DNA of 64,000 bases from Paenibacillus methanolicus (lineage in GTDB: Bacteria; Bacillota; Bacilli; Paenibacillales; Paenibacillaceae), in contig NZ_VNHS01000003.1 in the NCBI RefSeq assembly GCF_008124765.1, positions 434,001 to 498,000 on the forward strand, read 5' to 3'. Of the stretch, positions 43,523-52,686 are shown in pieces. The position numbers and the translations under genes were made by a program. Under the pieces are notes generated by a model, which made no database searches, was not told where the DNA came from, and worked only from the letters and a program-made list of their open reading frames with translations. Each line of letters starts with the position of its first letter. The first letter of the stretch is position 1.

Positions 43523-44890
43523 TTAACGCCAGTCTCCCAAAATCGGCTGATAGGCTTGCAAATAGTCGTTCACAAGCTGCTTGGCGAGCGAATAAGAACC
43601 GACCAACGGATGCGAGGTTAACGCTTCGATCGCCAGTTCCTTCGATTTGTGATGGATGGCTTCTATCGTTAACCGCTCGAAATGCTTCACATTCCTCATC
43701 AAGAGGTACATCGCTTCCGGTATGTCGCCGATGTGGACGGGTGTCGCGCCCTCTGCGGTGATGGTACACGATACTTCCACGACATCCTCGTCGCGAAAGC
43801 CGGCAATGCTTCCCTGGTTCGGCACCGACAGCACGATATTATGCTCGGCCCCCGTCTGCAGGGAATCGACGAAATCAAGCATGACCCCCGCGTAGCCGAG
43901 CGTATTCGGAAGCTGTAATTGTTCGGCAGGCGGCACGTGCTTCGACTTCCCGTTCGTTTCAATCGCCATGTAGGAGGCTTCCCGCTTCTGCGAGTAGTAC
44001 ATATACGTCTGAAGCGCCTGCTCAGGCTGGTTAAGGATGTTTAGCTGCTTCAGAGCGGCTAGCATTTCCGCATTATTTTGAGCAATCATCTGGCCTCGCG
44101 TCATACCGGCTTTCACGATATTATCCATCGCTTGTTCTCTATGATAGTAATAGTACAAATATTCATTAGGCAGATAGGGAAGAGATTTCAGTAAATCCGG
44201 GTCGAACATCTTGAATTCATCGACGCGCGACAGGAAGTCTGCGTCATTCTTCAGTCGTTCCAACACATCTTCGCCTTCATAGATGGCTTTGCGAATCCAA
44301 GACAAGTGATTAAGCCCGAAGAATTCCACGTATAACGCGCTCGGGTCTACCCCCATTGCCTCCGCCATCCGTAATTTCGTGTGACTTGGGGTATCGCAAA
44401 TGCCGATTACCCGGTCATATCCCGCATTGCGAAGCGCTTGCGTAACGAGGCCCGAAGGATTGGAGAAGTTGAACATCCAGGCATCCGGCGCAACCTCTTG
44501 AGCTAATTTACAATAATCAAGCAGCACGGGTATCGTACGGAGCGCCATCGAGAAGCCGGCCGGACCCGTCGTCTCCTGCCCGATTACGCCGCGGTTCAAT
44601 GCGATTTGTTCATCGATATACCGGGATTGTTCCTTCCCCGTACGGATTGTCGTGACGATGAAAGCCGCGTCTCGTAGCGCAGCGCCAGCATCCGTGTAAG
44701 ACTCCAGCTCTAGACGAATGCCGCTTTGCGCGATGACGACTTGACATAATTGACTGATGATCTCAAGCTGTGCGGCATCATTGTCAAGCAGCGCCAATTT
44801 GGTGATGCCGGCTTGTTCCGCCTTCAACGTTAAGCTCTTCGTAAAGAGGACGGCACGCACGCCGCCTCCGCCGATTAAGGTCAGTTTCAT
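43523..44890 (-). CDS. GH4-family NAD-dependent glycosidase (6-phospho-beta-glucosidase type)
   Basis: 455 residues. The N-terminal Rossmann motif MKLTLIGGGGVRA binds NAD. The family metal ligands are recognisable as Cys165 in ICDTPSH and His195 in FGLNHLSW, and NPSGLVTQA is also typical. GH4 enzymes use NAD and Mn to cleave glycosides, often 6-phosphorylated, by redox-elimination. The start is ATG 44890 (GGGAGGG upstream), overlapping the PfkB kinase TGA by 4 nt (ATGA). No PTS is encoded here, so either the substrate is unphosphorylated or the preceding kinase supplies the phosphate. Alpha- versus beta-specificity cannot be fixed from sequence alone. Confidence 0.9.
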   Translation of the reverse strand: MKLTLIGGGGVRAVLFTKSLTLKAEQAGITKLALLDNDAAQLEIISQLCQVVIAQSGIRLELESYTDAGAALRDAAFIVTTIRTGKEQSRYIDEQIALNRGVIGQETTGPAGFSMALRTIPVLLDYCKLAQEVAPDAWMFNFSNPSGLVTQALRNAGYDRVIGICDTPSHTKLRMAEAMGVDPSALYVEFFGLNHLSWIRKAIYEGEDVLERLKNDADFLSRVDEFKMFDPDLLKSLPYLPNEYLYYYYHREQAMDNIVKAGMTRGQMIAQNNAEMLAALKQLNILNQPEQALQTYMYYSQKREASYMAIETNGKSKHVPPAEQLQLPNTLGYAGVMLDFVDSLQTGAEHNIVLSVPNQGSIAGFRDEDVVEVSCTITAEGATPVHIGDIPEAMYLLMRNVKHFERLTIEAIHHKSKELAIEALTSHPLVGSYSLAKQLVNDYLQAYQPILGDWR

Positions 44891-45846
44891 CGTGTACCCT
44901 CCCAAATATCGGTTGTCTGCTCGGCCTTCTCCGCAATAAACCGCTCCATCGTTTCATGGTCCGACGTTCCAGTACTTCCGCCGAATTGACTGACGGACAT
45001 CGCCCCGCAAGCGTTGCCGTACAGCAGACTCCGCTCCGTGGGTTGACTCGTCAGGAAACCGTACATATAACCGGCGTTGAAGGAATCCCCTGCACCGGTC
45101 GTATCCACGACAGGCACCTCAAAGCCCGAACGGTACATCAGCCGGCCGTTAACCGCGGCGACGGCACCTTCAGAACCCAGCTTCACTACAATATGCTTGC
45201 TATGCCGAGACAATACAGCGATGCTTTGCTCTGCTGAAGAACAGCCTGTATAGTGCCGTGCCTCCGTCTCATTCATGAAAAAAACATCCACTTGTTTCAT
45301 CAGCTCATAGATACCTGCATACCATTCGCCTGTATCATCCCAGCCAACATCAATGGACGTTGTTAACCCTAAGGATTGCAGCCTGCTGGTCATCTCCATA
45401 TATTCCTTATGATTGTGGCTTCCGCGATATCCCGTCAAGTGAACATGTCGCCCCAATGAAACGCTCTTCATGTCCAATTGCTGCAGGTTCAATTCCGCAT
45501 TCGAGCCCATGTACGTGATAAAGGACCTGTCTTTCTCAGGATTGATGGCAATGGATATCCCCGTATTGTTCAACCTACTCGTCCGAATGAATCTGGTATC
45601 GATACCAGATTCATTCAACTTTTCCCTGACAAAGTTACCGAAGCCGTCTACGCCAAGAATGCCATTAAATGCAATCTTCAACCCTAATTTGGAGAGCGCC
45701 ATGCTAAGCAATGCCGCTCCCCCTCCAACATGCAGCGTCATATTCTGCACCAGTACTTCTTGACCGGGAGCAGGCAAGTCGTTGCAGCCCGCAACGATCA
45801 AATCGATATTCGCATCCCCGATTACGATCGCATCATATGGTTTCAC
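44887..45846 (-). CDS. PfkB-family carbohydrate kinase
   Basis: 319 residues. The family's N-terminal glycine motif appears as HVGGGAALLSMALSKLG, and the C-terminal signature DTTGAGDSFNAGYMYG holds the catalytic Asp and anion hole. It transfers phosphate from ATP to a sugar or nucleoside hydroxyl; members include ribokinase, fructokinase and KDG kinase. GTG start, with GAGGA some 11 nt upstream. It overlaps the GH4 gene by 4 nt, suggesting sequential action. It differs from the RbsK encoded at 56558, so it probably has its own substrate. Confidence 0.9.
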   Translation of the reverse strand: MKPYDAIVIGDANIDLIVAGCNDLPAPGQEVLVQNMTLHVGGGAALLSMALSKLGLKIAFNGILGVDGFGNFVREKLNESGIDTRFIRTSRLNNTGISIAINPEKDRSFITYMGSNAELNLQQLDMKSVSLGRHVHLTGYRGSHNHKEYMEMTSRLQSLGLTTSIDVGWDDTGEWYAGIYELMKQVDVFFMNETEARHYTGCSSAEQSIAVLSRHSKHIVVKLGSEGAVAAVNGRLMYRSGFEVPVVDTTGAGDSFNAGYMYGFLTSQPTERSLLYGNACGAMSVSQFGGSTGTSDHETMERFIAEKAEQTTDIWEGTR

Positions 45847-45878
45847 CGTTGATCACGTCCTCTTCGCTTGCAGTTTCT

Positions 45879-46898
45879 TTAATTACGTTCGTCATTCCTA
45901 TTCCTGCAGCTCTCGCGAATCATTAATCGGTGCGCTAAGATAACATCCTCGTCTGGCATTTTGTCGCCCTCTATTTGCTTTAACAGCACTTCCATTGTCA
46001 CTCGACCCATGAGATGAATCGGCTGCTCCATAGACGTCAGCTTGGGGCGAACTAATTCCGTCAACAGACTTCCATCAAATCCCATAATGGAAATGTCCTC
46101 AGGTACACGCAGGTTATGATCGCGGATACAATTCATCGCACCAACGGCCATATCATCGCTGACGACGAAAACCGCGGTTGGCGGCGTTTCCGTGCCGAGT
46201 AGATCTTTCATCTGATCATAGCCGCTCTGTACCTTGTAATCCCCGAACCGGATATGCTCATAGACGAGCTTTTTCCCGCTGGCCGCCATGGCATTGCGAT
46301 ATCCGCTATATCGGTTCTGACCTGATGTAATATCTCGCATATCGCCGCCGATAAAACCGATCGATTCATGGCCCAACTCGATCAAATACTTGGTCGCGTC
46401 AAAGGCAGCCGCATAATCATCCACGATGACGGATATGAACTTCTGATCCATCGGCTTCACGCTGGAGAAGATAACGGGAATATGGATTTTATGAATCAAA
46501 TTGCGAATCGGCTCATTGATCTTTTCATGCATAATGATAATGCCTTCGACCCGCATCTCTTGAAAGGCATTCAAATACTTGAGCTCTTTATCGATATCTT
46601 CGCTAATATTGCAGACAAGCAGATGGTAGTCATTAGCGCTTGCCACTTGTTCAATACTGCTTAGAATCGTCGAATAGAAGCTCGAGGTAAGATCGGGCAC
46701 AATGACGCCGATGAGATTCGTTTTCTTGCGCACCAGGCTGCGAGCGATTTGACTAGGCGCGTATCCCAATTCATCAATGGCCTTATTCACCTTTGCCTTA
46801 AGATCATCTTTAACGTACTTCTCTCCATTCAATACCCTGGAGACCGTGGTCACCGACACGCCTGCCCGCTTGGCCACGTCTTTGATTTTCACTTGCAT
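45879..46898 (-). CDS. LacI-family transcriptional regulator of the nine-gene operon
   Basis: 339 residues. The N-terminal HTH is KIKDVAKRAGVSVTTVSRVLN, followed by the hinge KVNKAIDELGYAPSQIARSL and a periplasmic-binding-protein-like ligand domain. ATG 46898 is preferred to 46907 because GGGGTGGG lies just upstream. It sits in the middle of the operon, between PHP hydrolase and PfkB kinase genes. Its likely operator is TGATAACGTTACCA at 51667-51680, upstream of the first gene, whose centre resembles sites used by LacI/PurR-type proteins. The inducer is unknown. Confidence 0.92.
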   Translation of the reverse strand: MQVKIKDVAKRAGVSVTTVSRVLNGEKYVKDDLKAKVNKAIDELGYAPSQIARSLVRKKTNLIGVIVPDLTSSFYSTILSSIEQVASANDYHLLVCNISEDIDKELKYLNAFQEMRVEGIIIMHEKINEPIRNLIHKIHIPVIFSSVKPMDQKFISVIVDDYAAAFDATKYLIELGHESIGFIGGDMRDITSGQNRYSGYRNAMAASGKKLVYEHIRFGDYKVQSGYDQMKDLLGTETPPTAVFVVSDDMAVGAMNCIRDHNLRVPEDISIMGFDGSLLTELVRPKLTSMEQPIHLMGRVTMEVLLKQIEGDKMPDEDVILAHRLMIRESCRNRNDERN

Positions 46899-46932
46899 CT
46901 TGCCCACCCCATCTTATTGCGCTTATAACCAT

Positions 46933-47823
46933 TTAATCTTCGCTCACAAACAGCGGTTGCGAGAAAGCCGCGTAGCCGCCCTCCAGATACACGGCGATCC
47001 GAACATAGCCTTCGTCGCCTTTGCACGCATATTTCGCTTCCTTCATACGGCCAGTTGTTTCTTGGAGCACTTGGCCGTCCTTTCCGAAGAAAGTCACGTA
47101 TTTGTACATTCTATCCAGCAAATCATTCGAGCGAAGATCTACACGTATCGTGTTCCCTTCTGTCCGGATCCCTTCGAATCCGTAGCCGGTCGATACATAA
47201 AAATTACCTCGATGGATCGCTTCTAGAATCGCTTCATTCGTATTTTCTTTGGCCTGGACGACATTCCAAGCCCTTCTCTCCTGACCATACACATGGGAAT
47301 CATCGTTGCCGAAGCCCCACACCTTGCGTCCCGCGGAAAGAAGCGCATCCCACTTATCGAAAGCAATATCGTACTCCGGATTACCGTCTCCATTATAGAC
47401 TTCAACCCCGAGATATCGTTCCATCTTCAACATGTCTTCCAGTTCCCAATAATTCGAGAACAACCGGTTCGGATGAACGAGCACGGCAAAACCGCCGTTT
47501 GCTGCCGTCATATCCACCAAACGCTGATAATTCGCTATCGTAAATTCATTGCTATACGCATCCATTATACGATGCGGAGGCTGAACGAGCAGCATATGCG
47601 TTTGCCGGCTGCTCACTTCGATCGCTTCGAATACCGTCGGAATGTCTCGTTCCCCTTCGTGTTTCGTGATTTTATCATGATCCGAGATCCCTAGAAAATC
47701 ATAGCCGCCGTACATTTTATAGACCGTTTCAAGCGGAAACCATCCATCGCTATTGGCGGTATGATTGTGAAAGCTCCCTTTCAGCCAAGTACCCGTCTGT
47801 TCATAAGGGTTTATAATTTGCAT
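46933..47823 (-). CDS. PHP-domain metallohydrolase (CehA/McbA-like)
   Basis: 296 residues, cytoplasmic. PHP-type metal motifs: GSFHNHTANSDG at about 16-27, SDHD at about 47-50, a His in VLVHPNR and FGNDDSH further on. The C-terminal beta-rich portion is as in CehA/McbA-like phosphoesterases. This superfamily hydrolyses phosphate esters or carbamate/amide bonds; the actual substrate here is unknown. It lies 25 nt after the LplC-type permease gene and 34 nt before the LacI gene, in the middle of the operon, so it probably acts on the imported compound. Confidence 0.85.
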   Translation of the reverse strand: MQIINPYEQTGTWLKGSFHNHTANSDGWFPLETVYKMYGGYDFLGISDHDKITKHEGERDIPTVFEAIEVSSRQTHMLLVQPPHRIMDAYSNEFTIANYQRLVDMTAANGGFAVLVHPNRLFSNYWELEDMLKMERYLGVEVYNGDGNPEYDIAFDKWDALLSAGRKVWGFGNDDSHVYGQERRAWNVVQAKENTNEAILEAIHRGNFYVSTGYGFEGIRTEGNTIRVDLRSNDLLDRMYKYVTFFGKDGQVLQETTGRMKEAKYACKGDEGYVRIAVYLEGGYAAFSQPLFVSED

Positions 47824-47848
47824 CGCGTTTCTTTCCTCCCCTTGGCGG

Positions 47849-48751
47849 CTACTCTTTGATCGAACCGATCATAACGCCTTTTGCAAAATACCTCTGCACG
47901 AATGGATAAATGAGGATAATCGGCGTAACGACAATGACAATCGTAGCCATTTTCAGGGAGTTGCTCGTAATTTGAATTTTTAGAAGCAGATCGTAATTCG
48001 TGCCAGCCGCTTGATTTAACGTATCCCTCATCGCTTCCGCGCTCATCAGCATTTCTTGCAGTAGCGTGGATAGCGGACGCAAGCTTTCCTCGCGAACGTA
48101 GAACGCGCCCGTGAACCAATCATTCCAATGGCCGACGGCATTGAATAAGGCAATTACCGCCATAACCGGTTTGCTTAGGGGCAGAATGACCCGCATGAAA
48201 ATCTGGAAATCGTTATACCCATCAATACGCGCCGATTCCTCTAAACTTGCATGAATCTGTTGGAAGAACGTCCGGAATATAATCAAATTCCACGCGCTGT
48301 ATAAACTCGGAATAATATAGACCCAGATGGTGTCTGTCAGATGAATGGATTTCAGAAGCATGTAGAACGGGATCGTCCCTCCGCCAAACAGCATCGTGAA
48401 GAAAATCATCATCATGAAAAATTTCCCGCCGGGGAGCGTCTTGCTCTTCAGCGCATAAGCCGCCATTGCGGTCAGCAATACGCTGGCAATCGTGCCGACA
48501 ACCGTGCGGAATAACGAAATCTTGAACGCGTCGCCGATGTTGGCTGCTTGAAAAGCATGCCTAAAGTTATCTAACGACCATATCCGGGGCCAGAAGTAAA
48601 TACCGCCTTTCTCTGCGTCTTTACCAGGATTGAAGGCTAAGGCGATGATGTTCAGAAAGGGAAGAATAATGGACAGACACAACGCGATGATGATCAAATA
48701 GTTGATTGCTTTAAACGCTTTTTCTCCAACGCTCAGCTTATGAAAATCCAC
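47849..48751 (-). CDS. ABC permease, LplC/YtcP type, importer D
   Basis: 300 residues, six membrane helices (first: YLIIIALCLSIILPFLNIIAL). It is characteristic of the LplC subgroup: FFTMLFGGGTIPFYMLLKSIHL and EESARIDGYNDFQIFMRVILPLSKPV as EAA loop, ending GVMIGSIKE. GTG start with only a weak GAGAG upstream. It pairs with the LplB-type protein at 50657. LplBC-type importers carry larger oligosaccharides or related compounds. Confidence 0.92.
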   Translation of the reverse strand: MDFHKLSVGEKAFKAINYLIIIALCLSIILPFLNIIALAFNPGKDAEKGGIYFWPRIWSLDNFRHAFQAANIGDAFKISLFRTVVGTIASVLLTAMAAYALKSKTLPGGKFFMMMIFFTMLFGGGTIPFYMLLKSIHLTDTIWVYIIPSLYSAWNLIIFRTFFQQIHASLEESARIDGYNDFQIFMRVILPLSKPVMAVIALFNAVGHWNDWFTGAFYVREESLRPLSTLLQEMLMSAEAMRDTLNQAAGTNYDLLLKIQITSNSLKMATIVIVVTPIILIYPFVQRYFAKGVMIGSIKE

Positions 48752-48813
48752 GGATCTCTCGCCTCCAGACAGTCGATACTAGCTTCCTTCGGAAACAGAC
48801 GCTTAAGAAAGGA

Positions 48814-48851
48814 AAGGCGGTCTACCCGGATCTCGCGGATAAAACCGCCTT
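48814..48851 (-). terminator. Hairpin after binding-protein gene D
   Basis: AAGGCGGT/ACCGCCTT pair on the minus strand, 16 bp after the binding-protein stop, followed by TCCTTTCTT. It is terminator-like with an imperfect T-run and separates the binding-protein gene from the LplC-type permease gene. Confidence 0.55.
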
Positions 48852-48866
48852 GCCTCCTGTCAATCC

Positions 48867-50591
48867 TTATAAATCTACCGGCGTTTTCGGATCGGCGTTT
48901 TTCTCTTCAAGTAGCTTCAGGTAGTCGTCCAATCCGGCTGCCTTCATTTGTTTCAACGCGTTATCCAGCGTTTTTTGCGCCTCTTCCGCGGTCTTGCTGT
49001 AGAAGGCTTTGACCAAACTATCGTTATAGTTATCGAAAGCAGCCTTCAACTCCGTGCCGTTTGCGAACTCGCCCAAGAATGCGGTTGGCGTGTACACATC
49101 CTTAATTTCCGCTTCCTCCCGCATTTTGTTCCAATTCATATACTCGGCGATCAGATCCGCGCCTCTACTCCTGCCCGCATTGGCTTTATCCGCCCAGTTC
49201 TCTTCGCCGAAATCGGCGATATTATCCGTATCCGTGCTGCCGAGAATGTTACCCCAGCTATTGCCTACGCCGTCAAACCCCAGTTTCTTGGCTTCATTCG
49301 GATCTTTCGCTTTCAAATCGATGACTTCTTGTTTGACCACCGGTTTGCCCTCAGCATCCAGCGTGTAATCTCGGCCTTCAATCCCGTATTTCCATAGCAG
49401 CTTGCCTTCCTTTGTCGCAAGGAAATCCGCAAACTTCATAATATCCTCTGGTTGATCGGTCGTAGTCGGAATCGCCCAGCCGCTGTAACCGGATTTGAAA
49501 GACAGCTTCATTCGCGTCGAGCCTTCTACGTCTTGAATCGGACCGATCGGCACGTAATGCGCATCTTGGTTAAAGTCTTGCATGCTGTGCATATTGCCGA
49601 TGATGGCCCATGTGCCGTTGACGGCGCCTTCTGTAGCACGGCTCTCGTCAATCGTGAAAAATTCGGGATGCATTAATTTTTCGCTCAACAGATTTTTGAC
49701 GAATTCCACTTTTTTCATCGCGTATGGCGTTTCTGCCTCATGAAGGATCTTACCGTCTTTGTCTTGCTTGATGCGTTGGTCGCTTGCGCCCCACTCCAAA
49801 TCCATGAGCATCTTATCCGTCTCCGAACCGCCCCAGTAGGCAGGACCGATCGGCACTACGGGTTTGCCGTTACTGTCCGTGAAGTTGCCGGCTTTGATTT
49901 TCTTCGCCAGCTCATATAATTGCTCCGTTGATGTAATCGTGCGCGGATCAACCTGCAACGCATCGGCGATATCTTTGCGGATAAAGGGGCCGCCGATCAG
50001 ATTGGTCGTGTAGCCGGCCTCGCGATTAATGTTCATATGCACGAAATAAGTCGATCCATTGAATTCCGGTCGGAACATGACGCTATGCTCCGTGTCTAAG
50101 GGCAAAAAACCTTTTTCCAAGTATTTGCTGTATATTTTAGTGTCTTTCATCAGAGGCGCCAGGTCGGTGAACATGCCTTCGCGAGCCGCTTTCAACAGGA
50201 CCGGCATTTCCGGTCGGCCGCTGTTATTCAAGTAGAAGGCGACGAAGTCTGGCAAGTCGCCGGATGCAAGCCCCGCGATCAAACCGTCAATGGAACGATC
50301 CGCTTTCATGATTTGAATTTCAAAATCGATGCCCGTCAGTTCTTTAATTTTCGCCTTCATCTCCGGGTTCATATCTTCCGTATAATCGTCGGTGCCCATG
50401 AACACAAGCCCTTTGATTTTACGGTCGGCAATCCAGGTGGCGGGCTTCCCTTCCGAAGCCGCATTGGTTTGACCGTCCTTGCTTCCCTTGTTGTTAGAAG
50501 CGGGCTCTTGGTTGCCGTTGTTTGTACAAGCAGAAACCAGCAATACGACCAGAAGCGAAATTGCGAACATCTTGATCCATTTCTTGTTCAT
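48867..50591 (-). CDS. Extracellular binding lipoprotein, LplA/LipO type, importer D
   Basis: 574 residues, long for a binding protein but normal for the LplA/YtcQ group. Signal peptide NKKWIKMFAISLLVVLLV with lipobox VSAC is followed by an Asn/Gly/Ser linker. ATG 50591 has AAGGGG 7 nt upstream; the ATG at 50609 is less likely. It lies between the two permease genes (order B-A-C rather than lplA-B-C). It supplies the substrate of the operon's intracellular enzymes. Confidence 0.93.
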   Translation of the reverse strand: MNKKWIKMFAISLLVVLLVSACTNNGNQEPASNNKGSKDGQTNAASEGKPATWIADRKIKGLVFMGTDDYTEDMNPEMKAKIKELTGIDFEIQIMKADRSIDGLIAGLASGDLPDFVAFYLNNSGRPEMPVLLKAAREGMFTDLAPLMKDTKIYSKYLEKGFLPLDTEHSVMFRPEFNGSTYFVHMNINREAGYTTNLIGGPFIRKDIADALQVDPRTITSTEQLYELAKKIKAGNFTDSNGKPVVPIGPAYWGGSETDKMLMDLEWGASDQRIKQDKDGKILHEAETPYAMKKVEFVKNLLSEKLMHPEFFTIDESRATEGAVNGTWAIIGNMHSMQDFNQDAHYVPIGPIQDVEGSTRMKLSFKSGYSGWAIPTTTDQPEDIMKFADFLATKEGKLLWKYGIEGRDYTLDAEGKPVVKQEVIDLKAKDPNEAKKLGFDGVGNSWGNILGSTDTDNIADFGEENWADKANAGRSRGADLIAEYMNWNKMREEAEIKDVYTPTAFLGEFANGTELKAAFDNYNDSLVKAFYSKTAEEAQKTLDNALKQMKAAGLDDYLKLLEEKNADPKTPVDL

Positions 50592-50656
50592 GTACGTTCC
50601 CCTTTTCAACTTTATTATGACGGATTGTCCATCTAAGTTGACGCTACATGGTATCG

Positions 50657-51607
50657 TTACCAGAGCGAAGTTTCCGACACTTTACGCGAAATGCGATTTG
50701 CTATAACTACCAATACTAACCCGATCAACCCTTGCATCATCCCGACGGCGGTGGCATAACCGTATTGACCGCTTTGCAAGCCTATTCGAATCACGTAGGT
50801 GTCCAAAATATCGGCTAGCTCCATGTTGCCCGGCGTCCGCAGCAGATAGATCTGATCGAAACCCGCCGACAAAATGTTCCCGAGCGATAAGATGAAAAGA
50901 ATAATGATCGTCGGCATAATAGACGGGATCGTAATACTCCATATCTCTCGCCATTTGCCTGCCCCATCGATCTTGGCGGCCTCGTACATATCGGGATTAA
51001 TACCGGAGATTGCCGCAAGATAGATAATGGAATCCCAGCCAATCGACTTCCAAACATGGCTTCCGAACATAATCGAATAAAAATAGTTGGAATCCATCAT
51101 AAAGAAGGTACTGCCATCCCCGCCCATGCTCGCAATGAATTGGTTCAGCAAACCGTCGTCGGGAGCGAGAATACGCTGAATCAGGCCTACAACGATAACC
51201 CAGGAGAGAAAATGCGGTAAGTACAGAATACTCTGCGAAATATTCCGAAACCATTTGTTGCGAATTTCATTAAACATGAGGGCCAACAGGATCGGGAACG
51301 GCAAGTAGAGGAACATCTTCATCCCGCTGATAATAAGCGTGTTTTTGATCAATTCCATACTCTGATAGGAATCGAAGAAGGTTTTGAAGTATTGAAGACC
51401 AACCCAAGGGCTTCCGAGAATTCCTTTGTTGAATTTGTACTCCTTAAAGGCGAGTAACAATCCTCCCATCGGAATGTAACTAAAAATGATAAAGAACGCG
51501 ATACAAGGCAGAAGCATGAAGTACAAATAACGATGAATCAAAATACGTTTCCATAACGTTCGTTTAACGATTGTCGGTTTCAACGATGCTGTGGTGGCTG
51601 CTTTCAT
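50657..51607 (-). CDS. ABC permease, LplB type, importer D
   Basis: 316 residues, six membrane helices (YLYFMLLPCIAFFIIFSYIPMGGLLLAF first). The EAA loop is EAAKIDGAGKWREIWSITIPSIMPT. FKEYKFNKGILGSPWVGL is typical of the LplB subgroup. First gene of the nine-gene operon, with a modest ribosome site (GAGGGTGA somewhat far upstream). Upstream lie a cre box and a LacI-type operator. No ATPase subunit is encoded in the operon. Confidence 0.92.
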   Translation of the reverse strand: MKAATTASLKPTIVKRTLWKRILIHRYLYFMLLPCIAFFIIFSYIPMGGLLLAFKEYKFNKGILGSPWVGLQYFKTFFDSYQSMELIKNTLIISGMKMFLYLPFPILLALMFNEIRNKWFRNISQSILYLPHFLSWVIVVGLIQRILAPDDGLLNQFIASMGGDGSTFFMMDSNYFYSIMFGSHVWKSIGWDSIIYLAAISGINPDMYEAAKIDGAGKWREIWSITIPSIMPTIIILFILSLGNILSAGFDQIYLLRTPGNMELADILDTYVIRIGLQSGQYGYATAVGMMQGLIGLVLVVIANRISRKVSETSLW

Positions 51608-51653
51608 AAGTCCGGGATCACCCTCTTCTTTCGAATTGTGGCAAGACCTTTTC

Positions 51654-51680
51654 TGTAAGCGTTTTCTGATAACGTTACCA
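51654..51680 (-). promoter_or_regulatory. cre box next to LacI-type operator, nine-gene operon
   Basis: TGTAAGCGTTTTCT (51654-51667, plus-strand reading) matches the CcpA cre consensus TGNNARCGNWWWCA in all but the last base. Sharing its final base, TGATAACGTTACCA (51667-51680) is a near-perfect palindrome of the LacI-family type. Both lie between gene start 51607 and the presumed promoter, giving combined catabolite and substrate control. Confidence 0.6.
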
Positions 51681-51764
51681 TAGTGAACTAAAAAAATAAT
51701 TCACGGGATGAATGTCATGGTCACGCGCTGGAAAGCACTTCCACCCTCAACTTCACCTTGAGTA

Positions 51765-51789
51765 TAGCAACATTCTTTCCCCGTTGCTA
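51765..51789. repeat. Inverted repeat upstream of the nine-gene operon
   Basis: TAGCAAC/GTTGCTA, 7 bp, with an 11-nt loop. On the plus strand CCCTTTTTTT follows, resembling a terminator, but no plus-strand gene precedes it. It lies 15 bp past the GDPD stop and may end that minus-strand transcript despite lacking T on that side. Confidence 0.4.
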
Positions 51790-51803
51790 CCCTTTTTTTC
51801 ATC

Positions 51804-52541
51804 CTAACAATCTCTTAAAATCTCAAAGAGTCTTCCCGGTTTTCTTGTCGTAATCGCGTCCACTCCCATGGTCGCAAACCAATCCAGGCGTTGGGGTTCA
51901 TTGATCGTATAGACCCATACCTTCAGCCCTAAGGCATGCGCTTTGTCCACCATTTGCTGACGGCAGGTCCCACCGTTCATGTTCAATCCGGCGTACCCCT
52001 GCTCCTTTGCTTCACGGCATACGGAATCTGCGAACGCCGCGTAGTGCAGCGCCTGCTGCGGCAGAAGCTCATCTGGCGTATTCAGCATCACTTGCATATC
52101 TGGATAACGTTTCGTCATGTGATCTGAACAGCCTGTAATATAAACCCGTTTCTGTGCATGAAACTTGCGTACCCACTGAACAGTCGGTTCGATGCTAGCT
52201 ATCGATTTCAAATCCAAATTGAGCTTCAATTCGAGCGGCCCCGATTCCCGAAGGACCTGTTCTAGTGTCGCGATTTCATAGGTTTGATAAGACGGGTGAA
52301 GCCGGCTTCGAATGTCCGGTTGATTCAATTGCGCATACGTGTGCGTATGCAAATACGGTGAATCGTCATGCAGCAGAATAGGCGTGCCGTCATGCGTCAC
52401 GCGTACATCTACTTCCACGATGTCCGCGCCGATCTGGATTCCTTCTCGGAAGGAGGCCATCGTATTATCAGGGTGAATGCCGCAGCCCGTATGGGCTGCT
52501 ACCATGGTTTTGCGCATCGTTCGGGTCGCCTCTCTCTCCAT
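51804..52541 (-). CDS. Glycerophosphodiester phosphodiesterase family protein
   Basis: About 245 residues, cytoplasmic, single GDPD TIM barrel. Active-site region AHTGCGIHPDNTMASF replaces the usual AHRG...PENT, so the Arg that normally contacts phosphate is Thr here. The metal-ligand motif VEVDVRVTHDG and LLHDD are intact. It would hydrolyse glycerophosphodiesters to glycerol-3-phosphate and an alcohol, but the Arg change leaves activity or substrate open. The start is ambiguous: ATG 52541 (AAGGG upstream), TTG 52547 (GGAGG, 8 nt) and ATG 52562 are all in frame. Single gene after the rbs terminator. Confidence 0.85.
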   Translation of the reverse strand: MEREATRTMRKTMVAAHTGCGIHPDNTMASFREGIQIGADIVEVDVRVTHDGTPILLHDDSPYLHTHTYAQLNQPDIRSRLHPSYQTYEIATLEQVLRESGPLELKLNLDLKSIASIEPTVQWVRKFHAQKRVYITGCSDHMTKRYPDMQVMLNTPDELLPQQALHYAAFADSVCREAKEQGYAGLNMNGGTCRQQMVDKAHALGLKVWVYTINEPQRLDWFATMGVDAITTRKPGRLFEILRDC

Positions 52542-52620
52542 ATTCAATTCCCTTGCCTCCATTCATTTTAGCCTATGATCGCGAAAGGCGTATATGCCGG
52601 AAACCCCGCATGCACGCAAA

Positions 52621-52658
52621 AGCGGCCAAGCAGGTTCTCTTACACCTGCTTGGCCGCT
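52621..52658. terminator. Terminator of the ribose operon
   Basis: A perfect 15-bp stem AGCGGCCAAGCAGGT / ACCTGCTTGGCCGCT with an 8-nt loop. Short T stretches lie on both sides, so it is usable in both directions; here it ends rbsRKDACB. Confidence 0.85.
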
Positions 52659-52686
52659 TTAGGTTTCCCGCTTATAACGGCTTCCT

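Noticed and set aside
51765-51789. Plus-strand terminator-like hairpin with T-run
   Set aside because: No plus-strand gene lies upstream; retained only as an inverted repeat of unclear role.
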